DNA of 64,000 bases, taken from Erysipelotrichales bacterium (GTDB lineage: Bacteria; Bacillota_I; Bacilli_A; RFN20; CAG-826). The position numbers were made by a program, and so were the translations under genes. Below the pieces are notes generated by a model. That model searched no databases and was not told where the DNA came from. It was given only the letters and a program-made list of their open reading frames with translations. Location of the stretch: assembly GCA_022508525.1 (NCBI GenBank), contig JAFLVA010000001.1, positions 26,879-90,878 of the forward strand, in the 5' to 3' direction. This document shows, piece by piece, positions 28,011-36,926 of this stretch. Numbering within the stretch: the stretch's first letter is position 1; each line of letters starts with the position of its first letter.

Positions 28011-29870
28011 ATGGTTGTACTATCGGTAAGTAACATTAGAAAACAATTTGGCGTTGAAGAACTTTTCTCTAACGTTACTTTTAGTGTGAATGAAACAGAC
28101 CGAATGGCAATTGTCGGTGCAAACGGCACAGGAAAATCTACACTATTAAAAATGATTATACAAAAAGAGGATATTTCACCGAATTTATCTGACGGAACAA
28201 AGGGTGGGATTTACTTTGGGAAAAACGCAACGTATGGTTATTTGTCCCAAGATGTAATTGAATCTTTAGATAATACTCTTCGTGAAGAAGCACTTTTAGC
28301 ATTTCAAGATTTAATTGCAATGGAAAAAAAACTTGCAATCCTTGCTGAAGAGTATGCACTGAATCCAGAAGATGAAAGAAAAGGCGAACAATATGGACGT
28401 CTATTAAGTGAATTTGAACATCGTGGTGGATATGATTATAACTATCGCGTAACAATGATGCTATCAAAATTTGGTTTCTCTGATGATGTTATTAATCGCC
28501 CAATTCGAACTTTTTCTGGCGGCGAAAGAATGAAAATGGCTTTTGTAAAATTATTGCTACTTGAGCCAAATATTTTAATATTAGATGAACCTACAAATCA
28601 TTTAGATGTATCAACAATTGACTGGTTAGAAAATTATTTAAAAACTTATCATGGAGCAATTCTTTTTGTTTCGCATGACCGTTACTTTATAAATAATATT
28701 GCAAATAAAGTTCTAGAATTAGAGAATCAAATTATTACCCTTTATCAAGGTAATTTTGACGAATATGTACGTCAAAAGAAGGAACGCTATGAAATAATGC
28801 TTAGGGAGTATAATTTGCAACAAAAAGAAATTGAAAAATTAAAACGTTTTATTGCTTTTTATAAGCCAAAACCAAGATTTGTCTCACGTGCAAAAGATCG
28901 TGAGAAAAAGTTAGAACACATGAAAAAAATTGATCGTCCTAAAGATGAAACAAAGGCAATCAAATTTCACTTTGATGGCCAAGTAAGAAGTGATAAGAAA
29001 ATTATTTATTTTGATCAATGTGTGGTTGGATTTAATGAAGCATTTGTCACTCCTTTTTCATTTTATTTGTTCGGCAATGATAAACTAGCAATTATGGGTG
29101 ATAACGGAACTGGTAAGACGACTTTACTTCGTTCTATATTACAAGAAATATCTTTGTTCTCAGGTAGTGTTCAACGCTTAATGCCTTTAAATATTGGATA
29201 TATCAAGCAAAATGATTTTGATTTTGCTAGTGATGAATCACTCTTAGATTATTTTACAAACGAATTTCCTAATATGGGTGAAACAGCTGTACGTACTCAT
29301 CTTGGTAAATTTGCATTTACAAGTGATGATGTTTTTAAATCCATTAATGTATTATCGGGTGGAGAAAAAATGCGCGCCATTTTGGCACAAATTGTTTTAA
29401 AAAATTATGATGTGCTTTTGCTTGATGAGCCTACAAACCACTTGGATCTATTGACTAGAGAGGCGTTAATATCTGCAATGCAATCTTTTGAAGGTTGTTT
29501 AATTTTCGTTTCGCATGATCGTTATTTTATTGATTCTATTGCTAATAAAATACTTTATTTTTCTAATAGAAAATCATATTATCACGAAGGTAACTATGAA
29601 ACTTTTAAAGAAGTAATAAACGAATTAGATGTTCCAAAAGAAGAAGTTAAAGCTGCTAATAAAATTAAAGAAAAATCGCCTTCAAAAGTTAATCAAAAAG
29701 ATAAATTAGAAAAAAAATTAAAGCAAATAGAAGAAAAAATAGAATTTTTGAAGCAAGAAGAATGGAAAGAAGAAAACTATAATGACTATAAAAAGATGAA
29801 GGAATTAGAAAATCAAATTAAAGAATTAGAAATAGAATACGAAGATTTATTACTGCAATGCTATGACTAA
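28011..29870 (+). CDS. ABC-F family ATPase
   Basis: 619 aa, two ATP-binding cassettes and no membrane segments. First cassette: Walker A IVGANGTGKSTLLK, signature FSGGERMKMA, Walker B ILILDEPTNHLD. Second: GDNGTGKTTLLRS, LSGGEKMRAI, VLLLDEPTNHLD. A charged linker (about 245-310) lies between them and a basic coiled coil forms the C-terminus. ABC-F proteins bind the ribosomal E site; members act in translation quality control or antibiotic protection. The lack of a longer linker makes a housekeeping type (YdiF/Uup-like) more likely than a resistance protein. Confidence 0.88.
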   Translation: MVVLSVSNIRKQFGVEELFSNVTFSVNETDRMAIVGANGTGKSTLLKMIIQKEDISPNLSDGTKGGIYFGKNATYGYLSQDVIESLDNTLREEALLAFQDLIAMEKKLAILAEEYALNPEDERKGEQYGRLLSEFEHRGGYDYNYRVTMMLSKFGFSDDVINRPIRTFSGGERMKMAFVKLLLLEPNILILDEPTNHLDVSTIDWLENYLKTYHGAILFVSHDRYFINNIANKVLELENQIITLYQGNFDEYVRQKKERYEIMLREYNLQQKEIEKLKRFIAFYKPKPRFVSRAKDREKKLEHMKKIDRPKDETKAIKFHFDGQVRSDKKIIYFDQCVVGFNEAFVTPFSFYLFGNDKLAIMGDNGTGKTTLLRSILQEISLFSGSVQRLMPLNIGYIKQNDFDFASDESLLDYFTNEFPNMGETAVRTHLGKFAFTSDDVFKSINVLSGGEKMRAILAQIVLKNYDVLLLDEPTNHLDLLTREALISAMQSFEGCLIFVSHDRYFIDSIANKILYFSNRKSYYHEGNYETFKEVINELDVPKEEVKAANKIKEKSPSKVNQKDKLEKKLKQIEEKIEFLKQEEWKEENYNDYKKMKELENQIKELEIEYEDLLLQCYD

Positions 29871-29897
29871 AATTTATTTATGATAGGAGACATGTTT

Positions 29898-30602
29898 ATG
29901 GAATTTAAAGATAAAGTCGTAATAGTGACAGGTGGTGCACAGGGAATTGGAAAAGCCATAAAAGAAGCTTTTGAAAATGAAGGTGCAAGAGTGTATGTAA
30001 TTGACATTCAAAATGGCAATCACTTTGTTGGTGATGTATCTAAAAAGGAAGATTTGGAAAAATTTGTAAACTATCTTTTAGAAAATGAAAACCATGTTGA
30101 TTATATAATAAATAATGCTGTACCACTTTTTAAAGGAATTAATGATTGTTCGTATGATGAATTTGTATACGCATTAAATGTTGGAGCAACATCTGTATTT
30201 TATTTAACGAAATTACTTCGTTCAAACTTGGCTGAAAACTCTGTAATAATTAATATTACATCGACAAGAGATAATCAATCTATGTCACAAAGCGAATCTT
30301 ATGCAGCTGCAAAAGGCGCAATGAAGTCATTAACGCATGCTTTGGCTGTATCATTAGGACCTAAAACTCGAGTAAACGCAATTGCACCGGGGTGGATAGA
30401 AACAAAGAATAAAGCTTATTCTGGATCTGATGCAAATCAACAACCAGTAGGAAGAGTTGGTGTTCCAAAAGATATTTCTGAACTTGTATTATTTCTTTGT
30501 TCTAATAAAGCATCCTTTATTACTGGTCAAGAATTTGTAGTTGATGGCGGAATGTCAAAACTTATGATTTACCATGATGAACATGGCTGGAAGAAAGAAT
30601 GA
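29898..30602 (+). CDS. Short-chain dehydrogenase/reductase
   Basis: 234 aa. Cofactor motif VTGGAQGIGKAI at the N-terminus, NNAV in strand 4, catalytic Ser in NITSTRDNQ and YAAAKGAMKS (YxxxK), and the C-terminal FITGQEFVVDGGMS common to classical SDRs. The frame opens at 29880, but ATAGGAGA spaces correctly only to the ATG at 29898. Substrate unknown. It follows the ABC-F gene closely and runs convergently into the HD-hydrolase gene. Confidence 0.85.
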   Translation: MEFKDKVVIVTGGAQGIGKAIKEAFENEGARVYVIDIQNGNHFVGDVSKKEDLEKFVNYLLENENHVDYIINNAVPLFKGINDCSYDEFVYALNVGATSVFYLTKLLRSNLAENSVIINITSTRDNQSMSQSESYAAAKGAMKSLTHALAVSLGPKTRVNAIAPGWIETKNKAYSGSDANQQPVGRVGVPKDISELVLFLCSNKASFITGQEFVVDGGMSKLMIYHDEHGWKKE

Positions 30603-30604
30603 AT

Positions 30605-31216
30605 TTATAGCAAGTTAGTATTTAAATCAATGTTTGCTTCCTTACAAAATTGTTCATAGAATGTAACTAAAAATTGCGTGCGTTCTATGGACATTTCTTT
30701 TGCCTCAGGAGTATTTAATAAATTGTGTAAGCGAAATAATTTTTCGTGAAAATGGGCCAATGTATTTGGCCTTTTTTCATCTAAGCAATAAAAAGGATTA
30801 TTTTTAGAACCACCATATGCAAATGTACGAGCGACTCCAATAGCACCAATTGCATCCAAACGATCAGCATCTTGGGCGATTTTCGCTTCAATTGAAATTT
30901 TATTATTTATATTTGGATTTTTGCTAAATGATATTGTATCTATGTTTTTTAATATTTGTTTTATTATTTTCTCATCTAATTTAAGTGTTTTAAGAAAGTC
31001 TTTAACATTTGAATTTGTCGAAGTTTTAAGTTTTTTATCCTCAATATCATGTAGCAATACGGTCATTTGCAAAACAAACAAGTCACAATTTTGATAATTT
31101 TTAGCTATGGCATTAGCGTTATTTAAAACTCTTAAAACATGGTAAAAATCATGCGCCACATCATTTTGGCCCATTTTTTCTTTTACATATAATTGTGTTT
31201 TTTCTAAAGTGTTCAT
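30605..31216 (-). CDS. HD-domain phosphohydrolase
   Basis: 203 aa. HD metal motifs in order: HDFYHVLRV (first His), LLHDIEDKK (HD doublet), and the distal QDADRLDAIGAIGVARTFAYGG, which is typical of the YedJ-like HD group. Such enzymes hydrolyse nucleotides or phosphate esters; the substrate is unknown. It lies 18 nt downstream of the antiporter gene on the same strand, so it may be part of the fluoride-controlled unit. Its end is 2 nt from the convergent SDR gene. Confidence 0.85.
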   Translation of the reverse strand: MNTLEKTQLYVKEKMGQNDVAHDFYHVLRVLNNANAIAKNYQNCDLFVLQMTVLLHDIEDKKLKTSTNSNVKDFLKTLKLDEKIIKQILKNIDTISFSKNPNINNKISIEAKIAQDADRLDAIGAIGVARTFAYGGSKNNPFYCLDEKRPNTLAHFHEKLFRLHNLLNTPEAKEMSIERTQFLVTFYEQFCKEANIDLNTNLL

Positions 31217-31234
31217 ATGATAATCCTTCTTTCA

Positions 31235-32434
31235 TTATTCATTACTGTTTTCAAGTGAAACTCGATTAAGAAATTTTTTATATGTTAAATCAATTAAGAA
31301 TGCACCTAAAGGCGCAGTTATTAAAATTGCCATAACCGCAACAGTTAAAACGATGTTTCCACATTCTAGTCCTAACGATAATGGAATTCCGCCGATAGCA
31401 GCTTGAACAGTGGCTTTTGGAATGTAGGAAATCATACAAAATACTTTTTCTTTGAAAGTAAGTTTTGTGCATATCAAACATATAAATACGCCAATAATTC
31501 TAAAGCATAATACTAATAAAATTAACAATATTGCAGGTAAAGCAGTAGTTGAAACAAATTTAAGATCAATCGTCGCTCCCACTAGCACAAAAAGTATTAT
31601 TTCTGCACCTACCCAAAGTTTGTTAAATTTAAGTGATAATCTTGTAGATGCTTCTTTGTGATATTGTTGCATAGCTATTCCCATAAACATAATGGCAATT
31701 AAAGCTGAGAATGTTATAACTGTAGTTAATTTGTCTTCTATAGAGTTCAAGATAAAAGCAATAGAAAGAATTATTATAACTTTTACTGTATCGCGCATAT
31801 GGACTTTAGCGAAAAACTTAGCTAATAAAAAACCAATTAAAAAACCGATTAATATGCCGAGAACAATGGATATTGGAATGTTTACAAAACTAAGAATAGA
31901 AACTTCTTTACCTTGGCCTAAGCCTAAGAATGCTGTAAATAGAACAATTACAAAAACATCATCAACAGACGCACCAGCTAAGATTAGTTGAGGAATACTA
32001 TGGTCTTTACCATATCCTTCATCGATTAGTTTTATCATCTTTGGTACGATTACTGCAGGAGATACTGCAGCGACAACCGCACCGATTATTGCTGCCTCAA
32101 TAACTGATACATTAAGTATTAATGGTGCAAATATAATCATACCTACTATTTCAAAAGCCGCAGGAACGAAACACATTAATATTGCGGGTCTACCAACTTT
32201 TTTTAAATCCGACCATTTAAGTGTTAAACCAGCACGAGTTAATATTATAATTAACGCAATTCGTCTCAATTCTGATGATATATCTAGTATTGATGGGTCA
32301 ATCAGCTTTAAAACACTTGGTCCTAGTAGAATACCAGTTAATATCATACCTACTAAACTAGGTAATTTTATTTTTTTACATAACCATCCAAGTGACATAC
32401 CAATTATTAGAATTAAAGCTATACTTAATAACAT
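31235..32434 (-). CDS. Cation:proton antiporter (CPA family) under fluoride riboswitch
   Basis: 399 aa with about 12 membrane segments and no soluble regulatory domain. The N-terminal half has GWLCKKIKLPSLVGMILTGILLGP, a hallmark of Kef/NhaX-type CPA carriers, and the active-site region reads GASVDDVFVIVLFTAF (two Asp). Such carriers exchange Na+ or K+ for protons. The leader upstream is a fluoride riboswitch, so the carrier probably helps the cell tolerate fluoride or the acid load that comes with HF entry. A ribosome site AAAGGAGG precedes the ATG. Confidence 0.88.
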   Translation of the reverse strand: MLLSIALILIIGMSLGWLCKKIKLPSLVGMILTGILLGPSVLKLIDPSILDISSELRRIALIIILTRAGLTLKWSDLKKVGRPAILMCFVPAAFEIVGMIIFAPLILNVSVIEAAIIGAVVAAVSPAVIVPKMIKLIDEGYGKDHSIPQLILAGASVDDVFVIVLFTAFLGLGQGKEVSILSFVNIPISIVLGILIGFLIGFLLAKFFAKVHMRDTVKVIIILSIAFILNSIEDKLTTVITFSALIAIMFMGIAMQQYHKEASTRLSLKFNKLWVGAEIILFVLVGATIDLKFVSTTALPAILLILLVLCFRIIGVFICLICTKLTFKEKVFCMISYIPKATVQAAIGGIPLSLGLECGNIVLTVAVMAILITAPLGAFLIDLTYKKFLNRVSLENSNE

Positions 32435-32451
32435 AAAATTCCTCCTTTAAC

Positions 32452-32540
32452 AAAAAAGGCCGAGACTCCTGCCATAAAAGCAGAAGTCATCAGCTAATAA
32501 GCGGTTTTAGTAAAAATACTATGGGAGAACCTCATTCCCA
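32452..32540 (-). ncRNA. Fluoride riboswitch (crcB motif) with terminator
   Basis: Read on the minus strand from 32539: GGGAATGAGG, TTCT, CCC, a hairpin TAGTA/TACTA, AAACCGCT, TATT, AGCTGATGACTTCTGC. These match the fluoride-aptamer layout (GGG..ATGAGG..CCC..AAACCGC..GGCTGATG..CTTCTAC). The 3' strand then forms a terminator: GCTGA-T-GACTTCTGC pairs with GCAGGAGTC-TCGGC (one bulge), followed by six T (32452-32457 on plus). Fluoride binding would keep the 3' strand in the aptamer and allow transcription of the antiporter. Confidence 0.88.
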
Positions 32541-32545
32541 AAAAA

Positions 32546-32573
32546 ATTATAACATACAACAGTATTTTTGCAA
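32546..32573 (-). promoter_or_regulatory. Extended -10 promoter driving the fluoride leader
   Basis: Minus strand: TTGCAA (32568-32573), 16-nt spacer, and extended -10 TGTTATAAT (32546-32554). The start point would be near 32540, immediately before the aptamer. Confidence 0.7.
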
Positions 32574-32660
32574 TTAGATTATTTTTTCAAAAGGTGTATT
32601 TTTAAGTTTTATATTAAATACTAATTTAATATATGATAAAATATTTTTGAGGTGACAGAA

Positions 32661-34409
32661 GTGATTAATGCAGATGATTTATTGGAACCTAGAAAAACGT
32701 ATGCGCGAAAGTTAAAGGATTTGCATCACAAAAATTCTGAGGACTATTTTGATGAATTAGTAAAAAAATCGGGAATAAATGTTGAAGAAAACAAACAAAC
32801 TATAAAGAAATTAAATAGTGTAAACGAAGAAAGAAATAAATTGAAATCTCAGAAAAACAAATTTGCGTCTTTAAAAGTATTTTTAATTGTTTTAATTATT
32901 TTATTTTTCCTTGGTATCGTAATTGATGTTATTCATGCATTATATTCCGATACACTATGGCTAAATATTGTGGTTGGAATAATTATGCTTGGAGCAGCAA
33001 TCGGATTTATATTCTTATTATCAAAAAACATTTTAAAAAAACTTAAGTTATTCAACGCGGAGCTTGAAACCTTAGATAAAGAAGCGGCAAAACTTTTAGA
33101 ACAAGCCTATATGCAAATGAATCCACTTAACGCATTATATGGTTGGAATATTTGCACACAAATTTCAAATAAGTCTTGTCCACTAATTGAACTTGATCGA
33201 TATTTCAATCCACGTAGATATGAGTATTTGCATGAGTGTTTTGGTTTTAGTGAGGAAGAGGATGAAAATATTTCGACAGTTTTTGTCCAATCTGGTTCCA
33301 TTTTAGGAAATCCATTCTTATTTCAAAAACGATATATTCAAGAGATGGTAGATAAATCATATACAGGTTCAATTGTTATTACTTGGACAACTTCTCATTA
33401 TTCAAATGGTAAATGGGAAACTAGACATCATAGTCAAACTTTAACAGCGACAATATATCGACCAGCTCCAATATATTATTTAGATACATGGCTAATTTAC
33501 GGAAATGAAGCAGCTCCAAATCTATCATTTTCTCGTAAGCCATCAAATGCAAATTCTATGAATGAAAAAGCAATTAATAAGTATGTTAAAAGCCAGGATA
33601 AAGTATTAGACAAAATGGTTGAAAAAGATATTGATGATAAAGACGGTAATGGTTCTCAATTTACGCGCTTGGCCAACACTAAATTTGAGGCGTTGTTCCA
33701 TGCGCTTGATCGTAATAATGAAGTTGAGTTTAGATTACTATTTACACCATTGGCACAAAAAAACATGCTAGATTTAATTGAAAATAAAGAACCTTATGGA
33801 GATGATTTTTCCTTTATTAAAAAGAAGAAAATCAATTACATTAAAAGTGGACATATTCAACATTTTGATTTAACTGCTGATCCTAAAAAATTTGTTCACT
33901 ATGATTATGAGTTTGCAAGGAATAATTTCACTAAAATAAATGATGAATATTTTAAGAATATTTTCTTTGATTTTGCTCCATTAATTTCAATACCTTTATA
34001 TCAACAGCACAAACCAAAAGAATATATATATAAAGATAATTATCCATCAAATATTACAAAATTCGAACATGAAGTTTTGGCAAACGCATTTAATCATAAT
34101 CAACTTAAACATCCAGAATCAACAACAGATACAATTTTAAAGGCTAGAGCTGCTTATAAAGAAGGAGAAAGAGATATTGTGAATATTGATGCTCATTCGT
34201 TTAAGGCAATTCCGCGGGTTGAGTATGTATCAAAGATGGGCGGAGATGGTAGGATGCATATGGTGCCGGTAAATTATTATGAATATTTACCTTTAAAACA
34301 AACTACTTCAATGGTTGCACAATATGAAAGTGATAATTCACAAATTAATATTAATAATGATATAATAAAACAAAGAGGATTATTAGCTTATTTAAATAAA
34401 GCTCGATAA
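32661..34409 (+). CDS. Membrane protein of unknown function next to lemA
   Basis: 582 aa. Residues 1-70 are charged and helical (coiled-coil-like), followed by two hydrophobic segments (LKVFLIVLIILFFLGIVIDV and an adjacent one), another charged helix, then a soluble domain of more than 400 residues with no motif recognised. The GTG at 32661 is preceded by GAGGTG; the in-frame GTG at 32652 overlaps that site. The lemA gene starts 31 nt downstream, suggesting a two-gene membrane unit. The arrangement resembles LemA/DUF3137-type pairs, but similarity to DUF3137 could not be established by eye. Confidence 0.6.
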   Translation: MINADDLLEPRKTYARKLKDLHHKNSEDYFDELVKKSGINVEENKQTIKKLNSVNEERNKLKSQKNKFASLKVFLIVLIILFFLGIVIDVIHALYSDTLWLNIVVGIIMLGAAIGFIFLLSKNILKKLKLFNAELETLDKEAAKLLEQAYMQMNPLNALYGWNICTQISNKSCPLIELDRYFNPRRYEYLHECFGFSEEEDENISTVFVQSGSILGNPFLFQKRYIQEMVDKSYTGSIVITWTTSHYSNGKWETRHHSQTLTATIYRPAPIYYLDTWLIYGNEAAPNLSFSRKPSNANSMNEKAINKYVKSQDKVLDKMVEKDIDDKDGNGSQFTRLANTKFEALFHALDRNNEVEFRLLFTPLAQKNMLDLIENKEPYGDDFSFIKKKKINYIKSGHIQHFDLTADPKKFVHYDYEFARNNFTKINDEYFKNIFFDFAPLISIPLYQQHKPKEYIYKDNYPSNITKFEHEVLANAFNHNQLKHPESTTDTILKARAAYKEGERDIVNIDAHSFKAIPRVEYVSKMGGDGRMHMVPVNYYEYLPLKQTTSMVAQYESDNSQININNDIIKQRGLLAYLNKAR

Positions 34410-34440
34410 TCTAGAACTAGTACTAAAGGAGGAATTACAA

Positions 34441-35100
34441 ATGGCTAATGAATTAGATGAAATGACAGGACCAGTAAATCAAGAAGGAAGAGATGTTAAC
34501 GTAATCGAAAAACAAATTCCTGTAAAAGTAGGAGCAGGATCTGTTGTTTTTGAAGTACTTTTATGGGTTTTAGGAATTATTCCAGGAATTGTATTTTTAT
34601 TTAAGAAAAGAAGTGCAAAATCATATTTGGCAAAGTTACAACAAAAACTTCAACATGATGCTTCTCAAATTGATAATTACTTAGAACAAAGAGTAGTTAT
34701 ATTATCTAATGTTGCTAAATTGCTTGAAAAGGCAGTTGACTTAGATAAATCAACATTTACAGATATTGCTGCATTACGTTCTGGTAAATCAAATGGTGAT
34801 TTAAATGAAGTTGCTTCTGAAATTGATAAAGTAAACATGAAATTGAATGTTGCTGTAGAAAATTATCCAGAATTAAAAGCACACCAAGAGATTGCAGATG
34901 CAATGCAACAAAATTCTTATTTACAAAAAGAAATTACTGCCGCACGTGAAGTTTATAACGATACAGTAAGACAATGGAATACGGAAATATTTGCTTGGCC
35001 AACTAAGATGATTGTAGCAGCTAAACAAGGATACACTACAAGAATTCCATTCACTGCATCTTCAGAAACAAAGGCTCGCGCAAGAGAAACATTCTTCTAA
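34441..35100 (+). CDS. lemA: LemA family protein
   Basis: 219 aa. One membrane segment near the N-terminus (VVFEVLLWVLGIIPGIVFLF) followed by a helical domain with LAKLQQKLQHDASQIDNYLEQRVVILSNVAKLLEKAV and the C-terminal ARETFF tail common in Firmicutes relatives. The KEITAAREVYNDTVRQWNTEI segment is the typical LemA core. Role unknown; LemA proteins often sit with membrane proteins or proteases. Second gene after the 582-aa membrane protein, with a good AAAGGAGG site, followed by a terminator. Confidence 0.88.
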   Translation: MANELDEMTGPVNQEGRDVNVIEKQIPVKVGAGSVVFEVLLWVLGIIPGIVFLFKKRSAKSYLAKLQQKLQHDASQIDNYLEQRVVILSNVAKLLEKAVDLDKSTFTDIAALRSGKSNGDLNEVASEIDKVNMKLNVAVENYPELKAHQEIADAMQQNSYLQKEITAAREVYNDTVRQWNTEIFAWPTKMIVAAKQGYTTRIPFTASSETKARARETFF

Positions 35101-35113
35101 GAAAAAAACAATT

Positions 35114-35138
35114 AAGACCAACGTAGTTGGTCTTTTTT
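35114..35138 (+). terminator. Terminator after lemA
   Basis: Perfect 9-bp stem AAGACCAAC / GTTGGTCTT with a 3-nt loop and T run. Confidence 0.88.
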
Positions 35139-35179
35139 ATTGCACTTATTTGTGCTATTATGAATAAAAGGTGAGTAGA

Positions 35180-35710
35180 ATGAACAAGATTTTTAAAAAT
35201 GAAAATTCGTTTTTCGGAAAAATAGAGAAGTTTTTCTGGGCATTATATGAAAAAGAACCTTTCAGATTTTTAATTGCTGGTGGAATTAATACTGTTTTAG
35301 GTATTGTTGCTTCAATCTTGTTTAGATTACTTTTTAAAGCTGCTGGTTGGGATCCTAAAATTTCATTTGACTTTTTAGAAAAAATTGGACTTGTTGCACC
35401 TAATATGGATATTCCATATTTAATTGCATTTGTCTTGCTACTTCCTGTTGCTTATACTTTGCAAGCATTTATATCATTTAGAACAAAATGGAGCTTTATG
35501 AGATTCTTAATTTATCCAATAAGTTCTATTCCTAATTTTATTTGCCAAGAGTTGTTTATTTGGCTATTTGAAGTGGTGTTGAAATTACCATCAAGTGTAT
35601 CATATTTTTTATCACCAATATGTTCGTTACCAATAATGTTTTTTATAATACGTTTTTTGGTAAAGCCATTGAAAAAGAAAACTGAAAAAAAAGAAGAAAC
35701 AAATGAATAA
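35180..35710 (+). CDS. GtrA family membrane protein
   Basis: 176 aa with four hydrophobic segments. The N-terminus FRFLIAGGINTVLGIVASILF and the later VAYTLQAFISFRTKWSF match the GtrA pattern. GtrA proteins are thought to move polyprenyl-linked sugars across the membrane. The start ATG at 35180 uses AAAGGTG; an upstream GTG overlaps it. It is followed after 40 nt by a glycosyltransferase gene, consistent with a surface-sugar or glycolipid role. The C-terminal tail is Lys/Glu-rich. Confidence 0.8.
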   Translation: MNKIFKNENSFFGKIEKFFWALYEKEPFRFLIAGGINTVLGIVASILFRLLFKAAGWDPKISFDFLEKIGLVAPNMDIPYLIAFVLLLPVAYTLQAFISFRTKWSFMRFLIYPISSIPNFICQELFIWLFEVVLKLPSSVSYFLSPICSLPIMFFIIRFLVKPLKKKTEKKEETNE

Positions 35711-35750
35711 ATGTTATTTAAAAAAAAATTTAAAGGAGGCAGTTATTAAA

Positions 35751-36926
35751 ATGAATATTATAATTTTTACTGATACATATCCTCCAGAAATTAATGGTGT
35801 TGCAACATCTACAAATAACTTATATAAGATTTTAAAAGCAAATGGACACAATGCCTATGTAGTTTGCACAAATCCCTTTGGCAAAACTATTCAATTCGAA
35901 AATGATGTTTTAAGAATTCCTGGTATTGAATTAAAGAAATTATATTCATATCGCATATCTAATATTTATAATTCAAAAGCAATGAAAATTGTGACAAAAT
36001 TGAAGCCAGATATAGTTCATGTTAATACTGAAGAGGGGATTAGTATGTTTGGAAGGATTGTTTCTCGTAGATTACACATTCCTTTAGTTTACACGTATCA
36101 TACAATGTTTGAAGACTATACGTATTATGTCACAAAAAACAATATGATTTTTGATCGTTTTGCAAAAAAATTTGTAAGAACTGTTACAAAAATTCTAGCA
36201 AATAACGCTACTGAATTTATTGCACCCAGCGACAAAACTAAAGATGCCATTAGAACTTATGGTTACAAATCCTATGTTAATATTGTGCCAACGGGAATAG
36301 ATTTTTCTAAATACGAATATCAAAATATAGATATTGAAAAATTGAATTATTTAAAAAATAAATATGATCTAAATAATTGTTTCACAGTTTTATCTTTAGG
36401 AAGAGTTGCTAAAGAAAAATCGATTGATATTTGTTTAAGAGGATTTAAAAAATTTTTAAATAAATATAATGGTAAAACTAAAATGTTAATAGTTGGTGGT
36501 GGACCAGCTTTAATAGAATTACAAGAATTAGCAAAAGAATTAGCTATCCAAGACAAAGTGATTTTTACTGGGCCTGTTAGCCCTGATGAAGTGCCATATT
36601 ATTATCATCTTGGTAATGTGTTTGTTTCAGCATCGGTTACAGAAACGCAAGGTTTGACATTTATGGAAGCAATGGCGTCTAGAACATTTATTTTAGCTAG
36701 GTTTGATGAGAATTTAGCTGATGTTATTATAGATAACGAAACAGGCTTTTATTTTGAAAGTGAAGATGATTTTTGCGATGAACTTATCAAAGTCATTGAT
36801 TTAAATTCGCAAGCAAAAGATAAGATTTTAAATAATGCATACGAACTTGTAGGAAGATATTCACTAGATAATTTTTATAATAATATTATGGAGGTATATA
36901 AACGTGCATTTAGAAAGTACTGGTAA
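35751..36926 (+). CDS. GT4 glycosyltransferase, probable diacylglycerol glucosyltransferase
   Basis: 391 aa, GT-B fold. N-terminal acceptor site MNIIIFTDTYPPEINGVATS, then HTMFEDYTYYV; the C-terminal nucleotide-sugar site is VSASVTETQGLTFMEAMA (Ex7E). The pattern resembles 1,2-diacylglycerol 3-glucosyltransferases of Acholeplasma and related low-GC bacteria, which make membrane glucolipids; that substrate is a family-based guess. The start at 35751 follows AAAGGAGG. It overlaps recX by 23 nt. Confidence 0.8.
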   Translation: MNIIIFTDTYPPEINGVATSTNNLYKILKANGHNAYVVCTNPFGKTIQFENDVLRIPGIELKKLYSYRISNIYNSKAMKIVTKLKPDIVHVNTEEGISMFGRIVSRRLHIPLVYTYHTMFEDYTYYVTKNNMIFDRFAKKFVRTVTKILANNATEFIAPSDKTKDAIRTYGYKSYVNIVPTGIDFSKYEYQNIDIEKLNYLKNKYDLNNCFTVLSLGRVAKEKSIDICLRGFKKFLNKYNGKTKMLIVGGGPALIELQELAKELAIQDKVIFTGPVSPDEVPYYYHLGNVFVSASVTETQGLTFMEAMASRTFILARFDENLADVIIDNETGFYFESEDDFCDELIKVIDLNSQAKDKILNNAYELVGRYSLDNFYNNIMEVYKRAFRKYW

